DNA from: Nitrospiria bacterium
GTDB taxonomy: Bacteria; Nitrospirota; Nitrospiria; JACQBZ01
Assembly: GCA_035498035.1 (NCBI GenBank)
Contig: DATKAN010000025.1
Span: 81,190-145,189, forward strand
Reading direction: 5' to 3'
Length of the DNA: 64,000 bases
The position numbers and the translations under genes were made by a program. Below the pieces are notes generated by a model, which saw only the letters and a list, made by a program, of their open reading frames with translations, was not told where the DNA came from and ran no database searches. Within the stretch, counting starts at the first letter, position 1. Each line of letters opens with the position of its first letter. This document shows positions 46,682 to 56,674 of this stretch, piece after piece.

Positions 46682-48505
46682 TCAAGGCAGGTCCGAAAGT
46701 TTTTTGTCTTTCAAACCGTTCTGCAAGGTCGAATCCATTAAACGTTCTGCCAGATGAACCGTGCTCTTATCTAGTTGTTCGATTCGTTCCCGGATGAGCC
46801 GGTGGTCGTTTTCCTCCATTGACCTCTTCAGGTCGATGATCCGGTCTTGAATCCGCCCCCGCTCTTCCGGCGCGACCAGGTGCTCCGCTCGTCGCAGCGC
46901 GCGTTCGGTATGAGCCAGAATCGTGGCGGCTTCGTTCCGAGCCTCGATTAATAAACGGGCCTCCATATCGCTTTTGGCAAACGTGAAGGACTCCTCGATC
47001 ATCCTCAACACGTCGTCATCGCTGAGACCGTAGGAGGGTTTCACCTCAACGGAATGCTCTCGGCCGCCGCGCAGATCTTTCGCGCTCACGTGAAGAATCC
47101 CATTGGCATCGATCGTAAAATTGACTTCGATCCGCGGCATGCCCGCCGGCAAAGGATCGAGATCTTTGAGCTGGAATCGCGCGAGGCTGCGATTATCCTT
47201 GACCAGTTCCCGTTCCCCCTGATAAACGTGGATGTCCACGGAACGCTGACCATCGACGAACGTTGTGAAAAGTTCTTTTGCGTTGGTTGGGATCGTGCTG
47301 TTTCGCGGAATCAGAACGCTCATCACGCCGCCCATGGTTTCAATCCCGAGCGACAGGGGCGTCACGTCCAGCAAGAGCATGTTCTGGATGCCGCCCGCCA
47401 GGATATCGGCCTGGACCGCTGCACCCATGGCGACCACTTCATCCGGATTCAATTCGGAGTGGGGCGTCTTTTGAAAAAATTCCTGAACCAATTGGCTCAC
47501 CAATGGCATGCGCGTCGCACCGCCGACTAAAACAACCTCGTCGATCTCTTTCAACGACAAATGCGCGTCCTCCATGGCCTGTCGACACGGGCCGATGGTT
47601 AAATCGATCAGATCTCTGACCTTCGACTCGAGCTCACTTCGTTTCAGCGGGCGGCGGTAAACAACCCCCTGCTTTAGGGATATGACAATTTCGGTCACTT
47701 CTTCGGTCGATAGTTGCCGCTTGGCTTTTTCCACCCCCAAGCGAATTTGCTGAATCGATTCCACATCCTCTTGGAGATTCTGCCCGAATTCAACCCGGAT
47801 TTCTTGCAGAACCAGCTCCATAAGTCGCTGATCAAGGTCATCCCCGCCTAAATGAGTATTTCCATTGGTGGCCAGAACTTCAAAGATCCCGTCCTTGACT
47901 TTCAGGATGGAGATATCAAAGGTTCCGCCCCCGAGATCGTAAACCGCGATCACACCCTGCTTTTTCTTCTGGAGGCCGTAGGCCAGGCAAGCCGCCGTGG
48001 GTTCGTTCACAATACGTAAGACATCCAACCCGGCGATCCGTCCCGCATCCTTGGTCGCTTGTCGCTGGCTATCATTGAAGTAGGCCGGCACCGTGATGAC
48101 GGCCTGTGTAACCTTCGTCCTTAGAAATTCCTCCGCCCGGTGTTTAACTTCCTTAAGAATGAGGGCCGACAGCTCGGGCGGGGTCAACCGGTATGGGCCC
48201 AATTCGACTTGAATGATTCCGGGTTGCTTCTCGGTCAGAGAGACGGGAAAGTACTTGCGCTCTTCCTGAACATCGGTTAGCCCCTTCCCCATTAAACGCT
48301 TGACCGAATAAATCGTCGATTGCGGATGGGTCATCAATCGTTGTTGGGCCCGTTCCCCGACCATCCAACCTTGCTCATCGACCGAGATCACGGACGGGAC
48401 GAGCGTCCGTCCCTCGCGATCCGCAATGACTTTCGGCTCTTTGCCGTTCATAATCGCGACGAGGCTATTGGTCGTGCCCAAGTCAATTCCCACAATCCTT
48501 GACAT
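46682..48505 (-). CDS. hscA: Fe-S cluster chaperone HscA (Hsp70 type)
   Basis: 607 aa. Hsp70 family: [49 protein letters not shown] and [13 protein letters not shown], then a substrate-binding domain. Shorter C terminus than DnaK, as in HscA. Transfers clusters from IscU, contacting the LPPVK motif. Located after hscB and before fdx in the standard isc order. Confidence 0.95.
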   Translation of the reverse strand: MSRIVGIDLGTTNSLVAIMNGKEPKVIADREGRTLVPSVISVDEQGWMVGERAQQRLMTHPQSTIYSVKRLMGKGLTDVQEERKYFPVSLTEKQPGIIQVELGPYRLTPPELSALILKEVKHRAEEFLRTKVTQAVITVPAYFNDSQRQATKDAGRIAGLDVLRIVNEPTAACLAYGLQKKKQGVIAVYDLGGGTFDISILKVKDGIFEVLATNGNTHLGGDDLDQRLMELVLQEIRVEFGQNLQEDVESIQQIRLGVEKAKRQLSTEEVTEIVISLKQGVVYRRPLKRSELESKVRDLIDLTIGPCRQAMEDAHLSLKEIDEVVLVGGATRMPLVSQLVQEFFQKTPHSELNPDEVVAMGAAVQADILAGGIQNMLLLDVTPLSLGIETMGGVMSVLIPRNSTIPTNAKELFTTFVDGQRSVDIHVYQGERELVKDNRSLARFQLKDLDPLPAGMPRIEVNFTIDANGILHVSAKDLRGGREHSVEVKPSYGLSDDDVLRMIEESFTFAKSDMEARLLIEARNEAATILAHTERALRRAEHLVAPEERGRIQDRIIDLKRSMEENDHRLIRERIEQLDKSTVHLAERLMDSTLQNGLKDKKLSDLP

Positions 48506-48527
48506 GCTTTTGAGTCCTTTTAATTCA

Positions 48528-49253
48528 CTAACGATCCCGAAGTCCCTCGTCCAGATCCTGGAGGACGGTTCTCAAGTAGGCCCGGGCCGAGAGCAAATCC
48601 TTCATTCTCCGTAACAACGACTTCCGATGCTCTTCTGGACCATCGGCATAGTCCGGGCGCTGGTCCTGAAACCGGTCCCATTCTTGAAAAAGACTCAAAA
48701 GGTCCTTTTCCAGAATATCTTTACGGGCCCCCAGTCGATCTCGCTTGGCCATTAAGGTTTCTTTGAGTCTCGCGCCTTCACCCGAAGGCGTCCTCCGAAG
48801 TTGCTTAAATTCCTCGAGGGCTTCCTGAAGCTCCATGATTTCTTCCAACAAGTCGGGCGGGGCCTTCGCCGGAATATCTTTGACCGCTCCTTCTTCCACG
48901 TTTATGAGGTACTCCACCCGAAGAATCGGATCACGCAGGGTGCGGTAGGCCGTATTCAGGATGGCCGCATTTTGAAGACTGATCGCCTTTTCCCTCTCCG
49001 ATCTTTGTTGGAAGAGATCCGGATGAATTTTACGGCTTAAATCGTGAAACCGCCGCTCCAAATCCTGAAGATCGATGGTTAAATGACGGGGAAGGCCCAA
49101 GCGTTGAAAAAAATCGACATCGGAGGGAGCCGGCTGAATCTTGATGCAGTGGTCGCAGAAATACTCCCCTCCCACTTCGGATTGACAATTCCAACACAGG
49201 CTTCTGGCCAGCGAATCTTTTTCACCCGACACAGCTCGTCCCTGCTGATGCAA
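48528..49253 (-). CDS. hscB: Fe-S co-chaperone HscB (J-protein) with zinc-binding N terminus
   Basis: 241 aa. N-terminal CxxC pairs (LCWNCQSE and FCDHCIK, about residues 19-37), as in eukaryotic-type HSC20, then a J-domain with HPD (KIHPDLF) and a C-terminal three-helix bundle that binds IscU. Start uncertain: a TTG at 49253 or a GTG at 49232 with AGGGACGA before it. Stimulates HscA ATPase. Confidence 0.92.
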   Translation of the reverse strand: MHQQGRAVSGEKDSLARSLCWNCQSEVGGEYFCDHCIKIQPAPSDVDFFQRLGLPRHLTIDLQDLERRFHDLSRKIHPDLFQQRSEREKAISLQNAAILNTAYRTLRDPILRVEYLINVEEGAVKDIPAKAPPDLLEEIMELQEALEEFKQLRRTPSGEGARLKETLMAKRDRLGARKDILEKDLLSLFQEWDRFQDQRPDYADGPEEHRKSLLRRMKDLLSARAYLRTVLQDLDEGLRDR

Positions 49254-49274
49254 AGGTTGATAGTCCGACGATGG

Positions 49275-49598
49275 TTAGGCCGAGAAAGAGCTTCCGCACC
49301 CGCAGCTTCGGGTGGCATTCGGGTTGATAAACTTAAAGCCCGTTCCTTCGAGGCCGTTCACGAAATCCAGCGTGGTCCCCTCTAGATAGAGGAGACTTTT
49401 GGGATCCACAACGACCTTCACACCATGGACGTCGAATACTTGATCCTGGTCACGGGTTTCCGATTCGAAGTTCAACGTGTAAGACATCCCCGAACATCCG
49501 CCGCCCTTCACACCCATTCTCAGATTGACGTCGGTCAGATTCTGTGCCTGCATTAATCGTTTCACTTCATTAGCTGCATTTTCCGTAAGCGTAATCAT
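49275..49598 (-). CDS. iscA: A-type Fe-S carrier IscA
   Basis: 107 aa from the ATG at 49598 with GGAGG 9 nt upstream. MITLTENAANEVKRL start, GGGCSGMSY and the C-terminal SCGCGSSF give the three conserved Cys. Passes clusters to target proteins. Confidence 0.94.
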   Translation of the reverse strand: MITLTENAANEVKRLMQAQNLTDVNLRMGVKGGGCSGMSYTLNFESETRDQDQVFDVHGVKVVVDPKSLLYLEGTTLDFVNGLEGTGFKFINPNATRSCGCGSSFSA

Positions 49599-49623
49599 CT
49601 GTAATTTCCTCCTCTCTTTTTGG

Positions 49624-50016
49624 TTAAACAGAACCGTTGCCTTCGGTTTTTTTACGATAATCCGCGATGGCCGCCTTAATGGCATCCTCTGCGAGCACGG
49701 AGCAATGAATTTTCACCGGCGGTAATGACAGCTCCTGGACGATCTCGGTGTTTTTAATTTTTTCTGCCTCGTCCAAGGTCTTTCCCTTCATCCATTCGGT
49801 TGCCAGGCTGGAGCTGGCAATCGCGCTACCGCAGCCGAAGGTTTTAAATTTCGCATCGATGATACGTCCCGACTCCACCTTGATCTGAAGTTTCATCACG
49901 TCTCCGCATTCGGGAGCACCTACAATACCGGTCCCGACTTCTTTTTCTTCCTTGGGAAAACTTCCCATATTTCGGGGATTGTTGTAATGATCGATCACTT
50001 TATTACTGTATGCCAT
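49624..50016 (-). CDS. iscU: Fe-S cluster scaffold IscU
   Basis: 130 aa. Scaffold on which clusters are built. Conserved Cys37 (APECGDV, with Asp39), Cys62 (TFGCGSAIASS) and Cys105 (KIHCSVLAEDA), plus the HscA-binding LPPVK at 98-102. 21 bp after iscS. Confidence 0.97.
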   Translation of the reverse strand: MAYSNKVIDHYNNPRNMGSFPKEEKEVGTGIVGAPECGDVMKLQIKVESGRIIDAKFKTFGCGSAIASSSLATEWMKGKTLDEAEKIKNTEIVQELSLPPVKIHCSVLAEDAIKAAIADYRKKTEGNGSV

Positions 50017-50037
50017 GGAATTAACCTCCTCTTTACC

Positions 50038-51252
50038 TTAATCTCTCGCCCATTGTACCGATTTAAGATCGACTCCCTCCTTGGCCATTTCATAAAGCGG
50101 AGACATTTCGCGAAGCTTTTGAATGGTCTCGACCACCCGCTTAATGACATAATCCACTTCTTCCTGGGTATTAAATCGACCCAGCCCGAACCGAATCGAT
50201 GAATGCGCAAGGTCCGAACCGACACCCAATGCCCGAATCACGTAAGAAGGCTCCAGCGTGGCCGAGGTACAGGCAGACCCTGAGGAAACGGCAATCTCTT
50301 TTAACCCCATTAAGACCGATTCGCCCTCGACATAAGCAAAACTCAAGTTCAAATTATTCGGAAGACGCTTCGTAGGATGTCCATTAAGATAAACCTCGTC
50401 CAAACTCTTGAGAATTCCTTCCTTCAGCCTTTCTCTAAGATCACTCAAGCGTTTGGATTCTTCCGGCATCTCCTGCATGCAGATCTGACAGGCCTTTCCA
50501 AAACCCACAATCAGCGGAACCGGCAAGGTACCCGAACGCATGCCCCGCTCGTGTCCCCCTCCGTCAAGGATCGGAGCCAGTCGGACCCGTGGATTCTTGC
50601 GACGGACATAAAGCGCACCCACCCCTTTCGGTCCGTAAATCTTATGGGCTGAAAACGACATCAGGTCGATCCCCATCGCTTCGACATCCACCGGAATCTT
50701 ACCGACGCCTTGCGTGGCGTCACAATGGAACAATACGCCCCTCGATTTTGCGATCCGACCGATCTCGGCGATCGGGTTAACCGTCCCGATCTCATTATTG
50801 GCCATCATGATCGAGATCAGGATCGTTTTATCTGTGATCGCCTTACTCACCTCGTCGGGATTCACAAACCCATCTTTATCGACGGGAAGATAGGTCACCT
50901 GCATGCCCTGCTTCTCCAACCGCTTGGCCGTATCGAGTATCGCCCGGTGTTCCGTTACCGAGGTTACAATATGGTTGCCTTTTTCTCGATACATCTCTAC
51001 CACACCCTTCAAAGCCAGGTTATCCGATTCCGTCGCGCCGGAGGTGAATATGATCTCCTTTGGATCCGCATGAATGAGCATTGCAATCTGACGCCGTGCA
51101 TCGTCCACCGCCTTTTCCGCTTCCCATCCGAAAGAATGATTACGACTGGCGGCGTTTCCAAATTTCTCGGTAAAATACGGCATCATAGAATCCAGGACCC
51201 GCGGGTCCATGGGGGTCGTTGCGTGATTGTCCATATAAATTGGTAGCTTCAT
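50038..51252 (-). CDS. iscS: Cysteine desulfurase IscS
   Basis: 404 aa from the ATG at 51252; the frame extends to a TTG without support. PLP Lys204 ([12 protein letters not shown]) and the active-site Cys328 in [13 protein letters not shown] match the E. coli positions closely. Takes sulfur from cysteine as a persulfide for IscU and for sulfur carriers such as the neighbouring DsrE-like proteins (inferred). Confidence 0.97.
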   Translation of the reverse strand: MKLPIYMDNHATTPMDPRVLDSMMPYFTEKFGNAASRNHSFGWEAEKAVDDARRQIAMLIHADPKEIIFTSGATESDNLALKGVVEMYREKGNHIVTSVTEHRAILDTAKRLEKQGMQVTYLPVDKDGFVNPDEVSKAITDKTILISIMMANNEIGTVNPIAEIGRIAKSRGVLFHCDATQGVGKIPVDVEAMGIDLMSFSAHKIYGPKGVGALYVRRKNPRVRLAPILDGGGHERGMRSGTLPVPLIVGFGKACQICMQEMPEESKRLSDLRERLKEGILKSLDEVYLNGHPTKRLPNNLNLSFAYVEGESVLMGLKEIAVSSGSACTSATLEPSYVIRALGVGSDLAHSSIRFGLGRFNTQEEVDYVIKRVVETIQKLREMSPLYEMAKEGVDLKSVQWARD

Positions 51253-51273
51253 GATCAACTCCTCTCAAGGTGG

Positions 51274-51687
51274 TTAAGGCGACCGCGTAATTTCCTCAAT
51301 CGTGATACTATCCAATAACCGGGCAATGCTATCCTGTATTCTCCGGATGGGCTTTCTCACACTGCATTTTGAAAGTTGCTGGCAATCGGCCTCATCGGCT
51401 CGGTAGCAATGAACCAACTCGATGGGTCCCTCAATGGCATTGACCACTTGCCCCACTGTAATATCTCGAGGAGGTCTTGCCAAAACATATCCCCCTTTTG
51501 GACCGTTCAAACTTGTGATTAATCCACCTTTGGCCATCTTTTGCAGTATCTTCGCGAGCAATTCAACCGGGATACTGTACTCCTCAGCGATTCGCTTGGT
51601 GTTGACGATCTTCCGGTCATCCTCGCAATAGGCAATGTGACTGATCGCCATCAACCCATAATCTACTTTTTTACTTAGTTTCAGCAT
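51274..51687 (-). CDS. iscR: Fe-S sensing Rrf2 regulator IscR
   Basis: 137 aa. Winged-helix DNA-binding domain (LSKKVDYGLMAISHIAY; LITSLNGPKGGYVLARPP) and three Cys at 94, 102 and 108 that fit the [2Fe-2S] ligands of IscR (C-x7-C-x5-C here). Start at the ATG at 51687; a TTG upstream is possible. First gene of the operon; a palindromic operator fills the gap between its promoter boxes. Confidence 0.94.
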   Translation of the reverse strand: MLKLSKKVDYGLMAISHIAYCEDDRKIVNTKRIAEEYSIPVELLAKILQKMAKGGLITSLNGPKGGYVLARPPRDITVGQVVNAIEGPIELVHCYRADEADCQQLSKCSVRKPIRRIQDSIARLLDSITIEEITRSP

Positions 51688-51738
51688 GGCCACACTCAAT
51701 CACGACTGTTTTAATCTGCGACTCTTTTAGTCGGACAT

Positions 51739-51768
51739 AATTTATCACATGTTTTAACATGTTGTCAA
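51739..51768 (-). promoter_or_regulatory. iscR promoter with a palindromic operator in the spacer
   Basis: Minus strand TTGACA (51763-51768), 18-bp spacer, TAAATT (51739-51744). The spacer holds ACATGTT-AA-AACATGT (51747-51762), a two-fold symmetric site, exactly placed for autorepression by IscR. Confidence 0.65.
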
Positions 51769-51804
51769 GTGAAAATCCATGCAATTAGGAATTTAATGCG
51801 GGGA

Positions 51805-53289
51805 TTATAAAAAGTATCGGCTTACGTCAACTTTATACTTCGTGGAATCAATGACCTTTAATATGTTCGCACTGTAACGACCCGTCTTTTCATTGAGTTT
51901 AGCCAGGTCGATCACATCTCCGTCAACTTCCATGCCAGTGGGATCCGCGATTACCTTGACCTTGGGCCTATCCATTCGATCCGGTGTAGAACTGGTCTGC
52001 ACCACAACGCCCAGTTCATTGGTGTCTAGGAGAACCAAGGTTCCGATTGGGAAAATACCGATGCTATTGACAAAGACCTTCATTAAGATGGGATCAAACG
52101 CTCGTCCACTTTTGTTTAGCATAAATTTCAACGCCCTGTCTGGTGGATAAGGAACACGATTGTAAACTCTGGAAGAGGTCAGGGCATCATAGCAATCTAC
52201 GAGGCTGATAATTCTTCCCAGAAGACTGAGTTCCCACTTCGTTTCCAATTTCGGGTAGCCGGATGAGTCATAATTTAAGTGGTGTTCGAATATGCCGGTA
52301 ACCATCCGAATGGTCATTTCATTGACGCCCTTTAGCTTGATAACGTATTTCACTCCAAGAATGGGGTGTCGACGCATAATCTGCCACTCTTCTTCTGTGA
52401 AGTCCGTCGGCTTGTTCAAGATCTCGGGAGAAATGCTGGCCTTGCCCATATCATGAAACAAGGCTGCAATACCGAGCTCGGTCAACTCTTTTTTGGCGTA
52501 TCCCAGGCGCTGCCCCATGGTCAGCGATAAAATGCAAACATTCACGGAATGGTGATGGGTATACTCGTCATGACTCCGGAGAGTGGTTAGGCCTAATAGG
52601 GTCGACTCTTCCTGCAACAACAAGTCCACCATGCCTTGAACCACTCGCTTGGCCCGCTTCACGCTCACGGCCTGACCCAGTTTGATATTGTCCATCACCT
52701 CCGCGACGGCCGTCATGGTCCTGAAATAGGTGCTTTTGGCCATCTCTTTTGAATCTTGGAGAATGTCATCGAAGCTATCCTTTTTTTCCTCAAAGGGATC
52801 AACTTCGACGTTGACAATCCCCATCGTTTTGATCCGTTGCGTGACTCCCTCATATGACGCCTCGATATTTGGATCTGTCTGCACGAGAACATAAACGAAC
52901 CGCTTCAACTCATCTACGGTAGAGCCCTTCTTAAAAAGGATGCCACCGATCTGCAGTTGCTTCAGGGCGTCGATCAGAGAAGTAAAGCTGGTAAATCCAT
53001 CGATGTCCATCTTGAGCTTGAGTTCATCCAAGAATAGGTAATCCCCTTCCAAGCGAAGGTAGGCGTCGTCCCTCCATTGCCAAATACCCCGCAGCGTCCG
53101 TAATATATTTTCGATGGGTGCCTCCATCGCCACATTCGTTGGTTCATGGATCTGCGCTGTCTTCATAAGGATATAAAACTGATTAACCAGTTCTTTGCCC
53201 TTTTTCGCCATTTCTTCATCAAAGCCCCGGGAAGATAATAGCTGCCGGTTGGACCGCGGCCCTTCCTGTTGGTTAGGATTATGAACCAT
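51805..53289 (-). CDS. HD-GYP domain protein
   Basis: 494 aa. C-terminal HD-GYP domain: HHHSVNVC, HD at 279-280 (ALFHDMGK), HHLNYDSSGYP with GYP at 344-346, and the later SLVDCYDALTS. Family members degrade c-di-GMP to GMP. The long N-terminal part (about residues 35-165) has no catalytic motif and resembles the N terminus of the gene just upstream. Overlaps that HEAT-repeat gene by 11 bp, so they are translationally coupled. Confidence 0.9.
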   Translation of the reverse strand: MVHNPNQQEGPRSNRQLLSSRGFDEEMAKKGKELVNQFYILMKTAQIHEPTNVAMEAPIENILRTLRGIWQWRDDAYLRLEGDYLFLDELKLKMDIDGFTSFTSLIDALKQLQIGGILFKKGSTVDELKRFVYVLVQTDPNIEASYEGVTQRIKTMGIVNVEVDPFEEKKDSFDDILQDSKEMAKSTYFRTMTAVAEVMDNIKLGQAVSVKRAKRVVQGMVDLLLQEESTLLGLTTLRSHDEYTHHHSVNVCILSLTMGQRLGYAKKELTELGIAALFHDMGKASISPEILNKPTDFTEEEWQIMRRHPILGVKYVIKLKGVNEMTIRMVTGIFEHHLNYDSSGYPKLETKWELSLLGRIISLVDCYDALTSSRVYNRVPYPPDRALKFMLNKSGRAFDPILMKVFVNSIGIFPIGTLVLLDTNELGVVVQTSSTPDRMDRPKVKVIADPTGMEVDGDVIDLAKLNEKTGRYSANILKVIDSTKYKVDVSRYFL

Positions 53290-55033
53290 GCGATCTTCCG
53301 ATCTCGTTCAGGGCCTTTGCACACGCTTCCCGAATGACCTTGCTGGACAGATTTTGTCCTTCTTTCAATACGGCCATGGCATCTTCAGTGCCAATACGTT
53401 TTAACGTGAGGACTGCACAAAGTCCCATTTCTTCTTTGATGGCTTTCTTAAACCAGGCTGCCCCCCCTTGGCGGACAAGTTTTCGCATCTTGGGCACCAT
53501 CGATGAGCCGCCCATTTTTCCCAAGGCCTCAAAGATTTCTTTCTTTTCGTACAAATCCCGGAAAGCAAAATCCCGTCCTTCAATCAATTCCTTTAAGGGC
53601 TCCAGGGCCCCTAGATAATTGTGGCTTGTCAAACTGCGAAGGGCCAAAATACGAAGTGAACTTTCAGGGTCGTTGAGAAAACGCACCAGCAGTTCCTTCG
53701 CACGATGATCCTTCATTCCATCAAGGGTGTGAAGCAATTCCTTACGTACTTTGACTTCCTGATGGTCAATCAACTTTCGGAAATTCTCAAGGACTTTATC
53801 CCGTCCGATCTTGCCCAGGACGTAGACGACATTTCTGACCACAAACCACCGGGGGTCGTCCAGTTTTTGGATGAGCGGTTCAATATCTTCATGTCCCAGA
53901 TGAATGAGGGCTTCGCAAATGACACGGCGCATCTTCATCTGTGTCAATAGGCCCAGAAGCTCGATCAGTGGGAGGAGGGCATTTTTGTTGAGTAACAACC
54001 AGAACTCGTAGACCTGGTCCGTTTCTTTTGCCCCCCATTGATTGAGAACCGGTTCTAAAGCGTGTATTCTCTGCGGATCCCCGGCTCGATCGATCGCTTG
54101 CATTAAACGAAGGCGCTGAATCTCTGGAAGATTTCTTTGCGGTTCCAAGAGCTCACGAAAAAGCTGCAGGATTTTTTTGGAGTGCCAGAAGTCTCCTCGG
54201 AGCATCAGGGTCTCCAAAACACTATCGAGAATCTCCACCATTTCGGAAAACGCCGCATCGTCTTTTTCGATCCGAAGGATGGTCGCCAAGATCCCCACGA
54301 GAGTCGAAATTGGATTGGCGAATTTTTCCACCTTTATTTGCTGTTTAATGGAGGCAATTTCCTCCTCTGATAATACAAAAATCTCGGATGATTGATCGGC
54401 CAATTTGGGACCCAGGTATTCTTGGATCGTTGTTTGGGCGGCCGCCACCGGATTCATTGTCGGCTTTTCCTTTTCAACAAGTTTCTCAAACGTTGCCGCC
54501 TCCTGTGGCCTAATCGGCATGATGGCTTCCTGTATGAAATCGTCGGCCACTAAATAATTGATATGAGTAAAATGTCTCTCCCACAAAAGCGTTACCATAT
54601 CGTCATCAGGGTTGCTGGGATCGTATTCACGGCCGATGATTTCCAATAAGCTAGTTATCTCGTCTTTATCAATCCCCTCAAAGAACGTTACCTCTCGGAC
54701 GCCATCCACGGAGAGCTTAAATGCGAGGCTTTCTAGGCGATTGGTGTTCTCATAGACAGGTTGCCCTTTATAGTAAATGGCATACTGTTTTATTTTAAGG
54801 CGTAACGTCTCATGTGCACGGAGATGAGAATCGAACCGGATTTGAAGTTCTTGAAGGAATCTTTGGTAAATCGGATTATTGGGCAGGTAGATTTTAAGGG
54901 TTTTGGCCGTTTTGGTCAGTTGGAGAAGAACTTCTTTGACCGATTTGAGTTCTTCTTTATCAATCTCGACATCCGTATCGACTTTAGAATCGGGATCTGA
55001 ACTTTTGATCGGTTCGGGAAGCTTCGCATCCAT
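53279..55033 (-). CDS. HEAT-repeat protein coupled to the HD-GYP gene
   Basis: 584 aa, cytoplasmic. N-terminal domain (about 35-165), a middle helical part, and HEAT-like repeats from about residue 370 (LIQKLDDPRWFVVRNVVYVLGKIG, LIDHQEVKVRKELLHTLDGM, FLNDPESSLRILALRSLTSH). No enzyme motif. Likely a scaffold acting with the HD-GYP protein. Driven by a consensus promoter TTGACA-17-TATAAT. Confidence 0.85.
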   Translation of the reverse strand: MDAKLPEPIKSSDPDSKVDTDVEIDKEELKSVKEVLLQLTKTAKTLKIYLPNNPIYQRFLQELQIRFDSHLRAHETLRLKIKQYAIYYKGQPVYENTNRLESLAFKLSVDGVREVTFFEGIDKDEITSLLEIIGREYDPSNPDDDMVTLLWERHFTHINYLVADDFIQEAIMPIRPQEAATFEKLVEKEKPTMNPVAAAQTTIQEYLGPKLADQSSEIFVLSEEEIASIKQQIKVEKFANPISTLVGILATILRIEKDDAAFSEMVEILDSVLETLMLRGDFWHSKKILQLFRELLEPQRNLPEIQRLRLMQAIDRAGDPQRIHALEPVLNQWGAKETDQVYEFWLLLNKNALLPLIELLGLLTQMKMRRVICEALIHLGHEDIEPLIQKLDDPRWFVVRNVVYVLGKIGRDKVLENFRKLIDHQEVKVRKELLHTLDGMKDHRAKELLVRFLNDPESSLRILALRSLTSHNYLGALEPLKELIEGRDFAFRDLYEKKEIFEALGKMGGSSMVPKMRKLVRQGGAAWFKKAIKEEMGLCAVLTLKRIGTEDAMAVLKEGQNLSSKVIREACAKALNEIGRSHGS

Positions 55034-55057
55034 CTCTATAACCTGTGTTTGTGATTA

Positions 55058-55086
55058 ATTATAGATGCCGACCCATGGATTGTCAA
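55058..55086 (-). promoter_or_regulatory. Consensus promoter of the HEAT / HD-GYP operon
   Basis: Minus strand TTGACA (55081-55086), 17 bp, TATAAT (55058-55063): perfect match to the sigma-70 consensus, with a leader of about 18 nt. Confidence 0.75.
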
Positions 55087-55119
55087 AAACGCTTTTCAGG
55101 GAAGTTTCCGCGCAACAGC

Positions 55120-55147
55120 TTGACAATTCGATTGTTTAAGGTATCAT
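55120..55147 (+). promoter_or_regulatory. Promoter of the TrpE/PabB gene
   Basis: TTGACA (55120-55125), 16 bp, TATCAT (55142-55147). Leader about 54 nt, no attenuator or Trp-rich peptide seen. Confidence 0.5.
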
Positions 55148-55207
55148 GAAGCGCGCTTTGAAACGACATATAGGCTTGGATTCCAATTAGAAAAGAAACC
55201 CATTGCA

Positions 55208-56668
55208 ATGGATTTTCAGACCAAAGAACGATTTCTTAAGAGCCCGCATCCCGGTTCGCTGGTCAAGAAGTTACCCTGGAACACAACAACCCCAGTGGCA
55301 GCCTATGAGCGCATCGCAGCCGGTCCTTATAGTTTCCTGTTGGAAAGTGTGAAAGGATCGAAAGCAACCGCACGCTATTCATTTGTGGGAACAGAGCCTT
55401 TCCTTGTTTTGAAAACGAAAGGTTGTCGGGCCGAGATCCATCGGCACGGTTATCACCAAGTTATCCAGGAACAACCCATAATTACTCTGAATCGCCACCT
55501 CAACGAGTATTTGGTGCCCAAATCGGAAGGGTTACCCGCTTTTGCAGGCGGAGCCGTCGGTTTTTTTAGTTACGACATCGTCCGCTTTTTCGAAAAACTC
55601 CCCCGTTTTGGCGTGGACGATCTGGGTTGCCCAGATCTATTATTCATGTTTACAGATACTGTCATAGCCTTCGATCATGAGCAAAAAACTATCCAGATCA
55701 TATATACCCCTCCGAAGAGTCACATTCTGAACACGGACCGCAAGGAGCTTTATGAAAAGGGTCTATTTCAGATTGCACGAATTGAAGAAAAACTGACCGG
55801 TACAATTCAAAAACGTCTCCCCAGATACGATTCAACTCAAATTGCTCGTCCAGCTTCCAATTTTACGAAGGACCAATACATCAAAATGGTCCTGCGGTGT
55901 AAAGAATACATTGCGGCCGGCGACATTTATCAAGCCAATCTTTCCCAACGCTTTTCGGTTCCATTTGACCAGGACCCTTGGTTGCTGTACAAGGTACTTC
56001 GCAAAATCAACCCGTCTCCATTCGCCGGTTTTCTACGGATGGATGATATTTATCTGGTCAGTGCCTCTCCCGAACGCCTTATCCGTCAGCAGGGCGGCGT
56101 TCTTGAAACCCGACCGATCGCAGGAACTCGACCCCGCGGGAGAACTCGCCCCGAGGACCGGGAAATGCGCATGGAACTTTTCTCCAACGAAAAAGAACGG
56201 GCGGAACACCTCATGCTGGTGGATCTGGAGCGGAATGACCTGGGCAAAGTCTGCCGTTACGGAAGCGTCCGAGTCGATAAGTTCATGGTGACGGAGCGTT
56301 ATTCTCACGTGATGCATTTGGTTTCCAATATCCGAGGCATACTTTCACCCGGCCTGCATTCCCTTGACATCATTCGAGCCGTTTTTCCAAGTGGAACCAT
56401 TACCGGCGTTCCCAAAGTCCGCTGCATGGAAATCATCGAGGAGCTGGAGCCGGTGGTTCGGGGTCCTTATGCGGGCTCTTTTGGATACATCAGCTTTGCG
56501 GACGAACTGGACCTAAACTTGATTATTCGGACCTTTGTGATTAAAAATGGCCGGGCCTATATCCAGGTCGGGGGTGGCATCGTAGCGGACTCGGAACCCG
56601 AGCGTGAATATAAAGAAACCTTGTACAAGGCCGAGGCCCTGCTTCGTGCTTTGAGTGGGTTGAGTTAG
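55208..56668 (+). CDS. Anthranilate synthase component I / aminodeoxychorismate synthase component I family enzyme
   Basis: 486 aa. Chorismate-binding enzyme: YIAAGDIYQANLSQRF, FLRMDDIYLVSASPER, PIAGTRPRG at 303-311, and GVPKVRCMEIIEELEP. LLES (44-47) followed by ARYSFVG matches the tryptophan feedback site of TrpE. Ala in PIAGT is the TrpE-type residue (PabB enzymes have a Lys there), but the next gene is a PabC-like aminotransferase, which points to folate synthesis. The product (anthranilate or 4-amino-4-deoxychorismate) is therefore open; no glutaminase subunit is nearby. Confidence 0.85.
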   Translation: MDFQTKERFLKSPHPGSLVKKLPWNTTTPVAAYERIAAGPYSFLLESVKGSKATARYSFVGTEPFLVLKTKGCRAEIHRHGYHQVIQEQPIITLNRHLNEYLVPKSEGLPAFAGGAVGFFSYDIVRFFEKLPRFGVDDLGCPDLLFMFTDTVIAFDHEQKTIQIIYTPPKSHILNTDRKELYEKGLFQIARIEEKLTGTIQKRLPRYDSTQIARPASNFTKDQYIKMVLRCKEYIAAGDIYQANLSQRFSVPFDQDPWLLYKVLRKINPSPFAGFLRMDDIYLVSASPERLIRQQGGVLETRPIAGTRPRGRTRPEDREMRMELFSNEKERAEHLMLVDLERNDLGKVCRYGSVRVDKFMVTERYSHVMHLVSNIRGILSPGLHSLDIIRAVFPSGTITGVPKVRCMEIIEELEPVVRGPYAGSFGYISFADELDLNLIIRTFVIKNGRAYIQVGGGIVADSEPEREYKETLYKAEALLRALSGLS

Positions 56669-56674
56669 GCGAAG

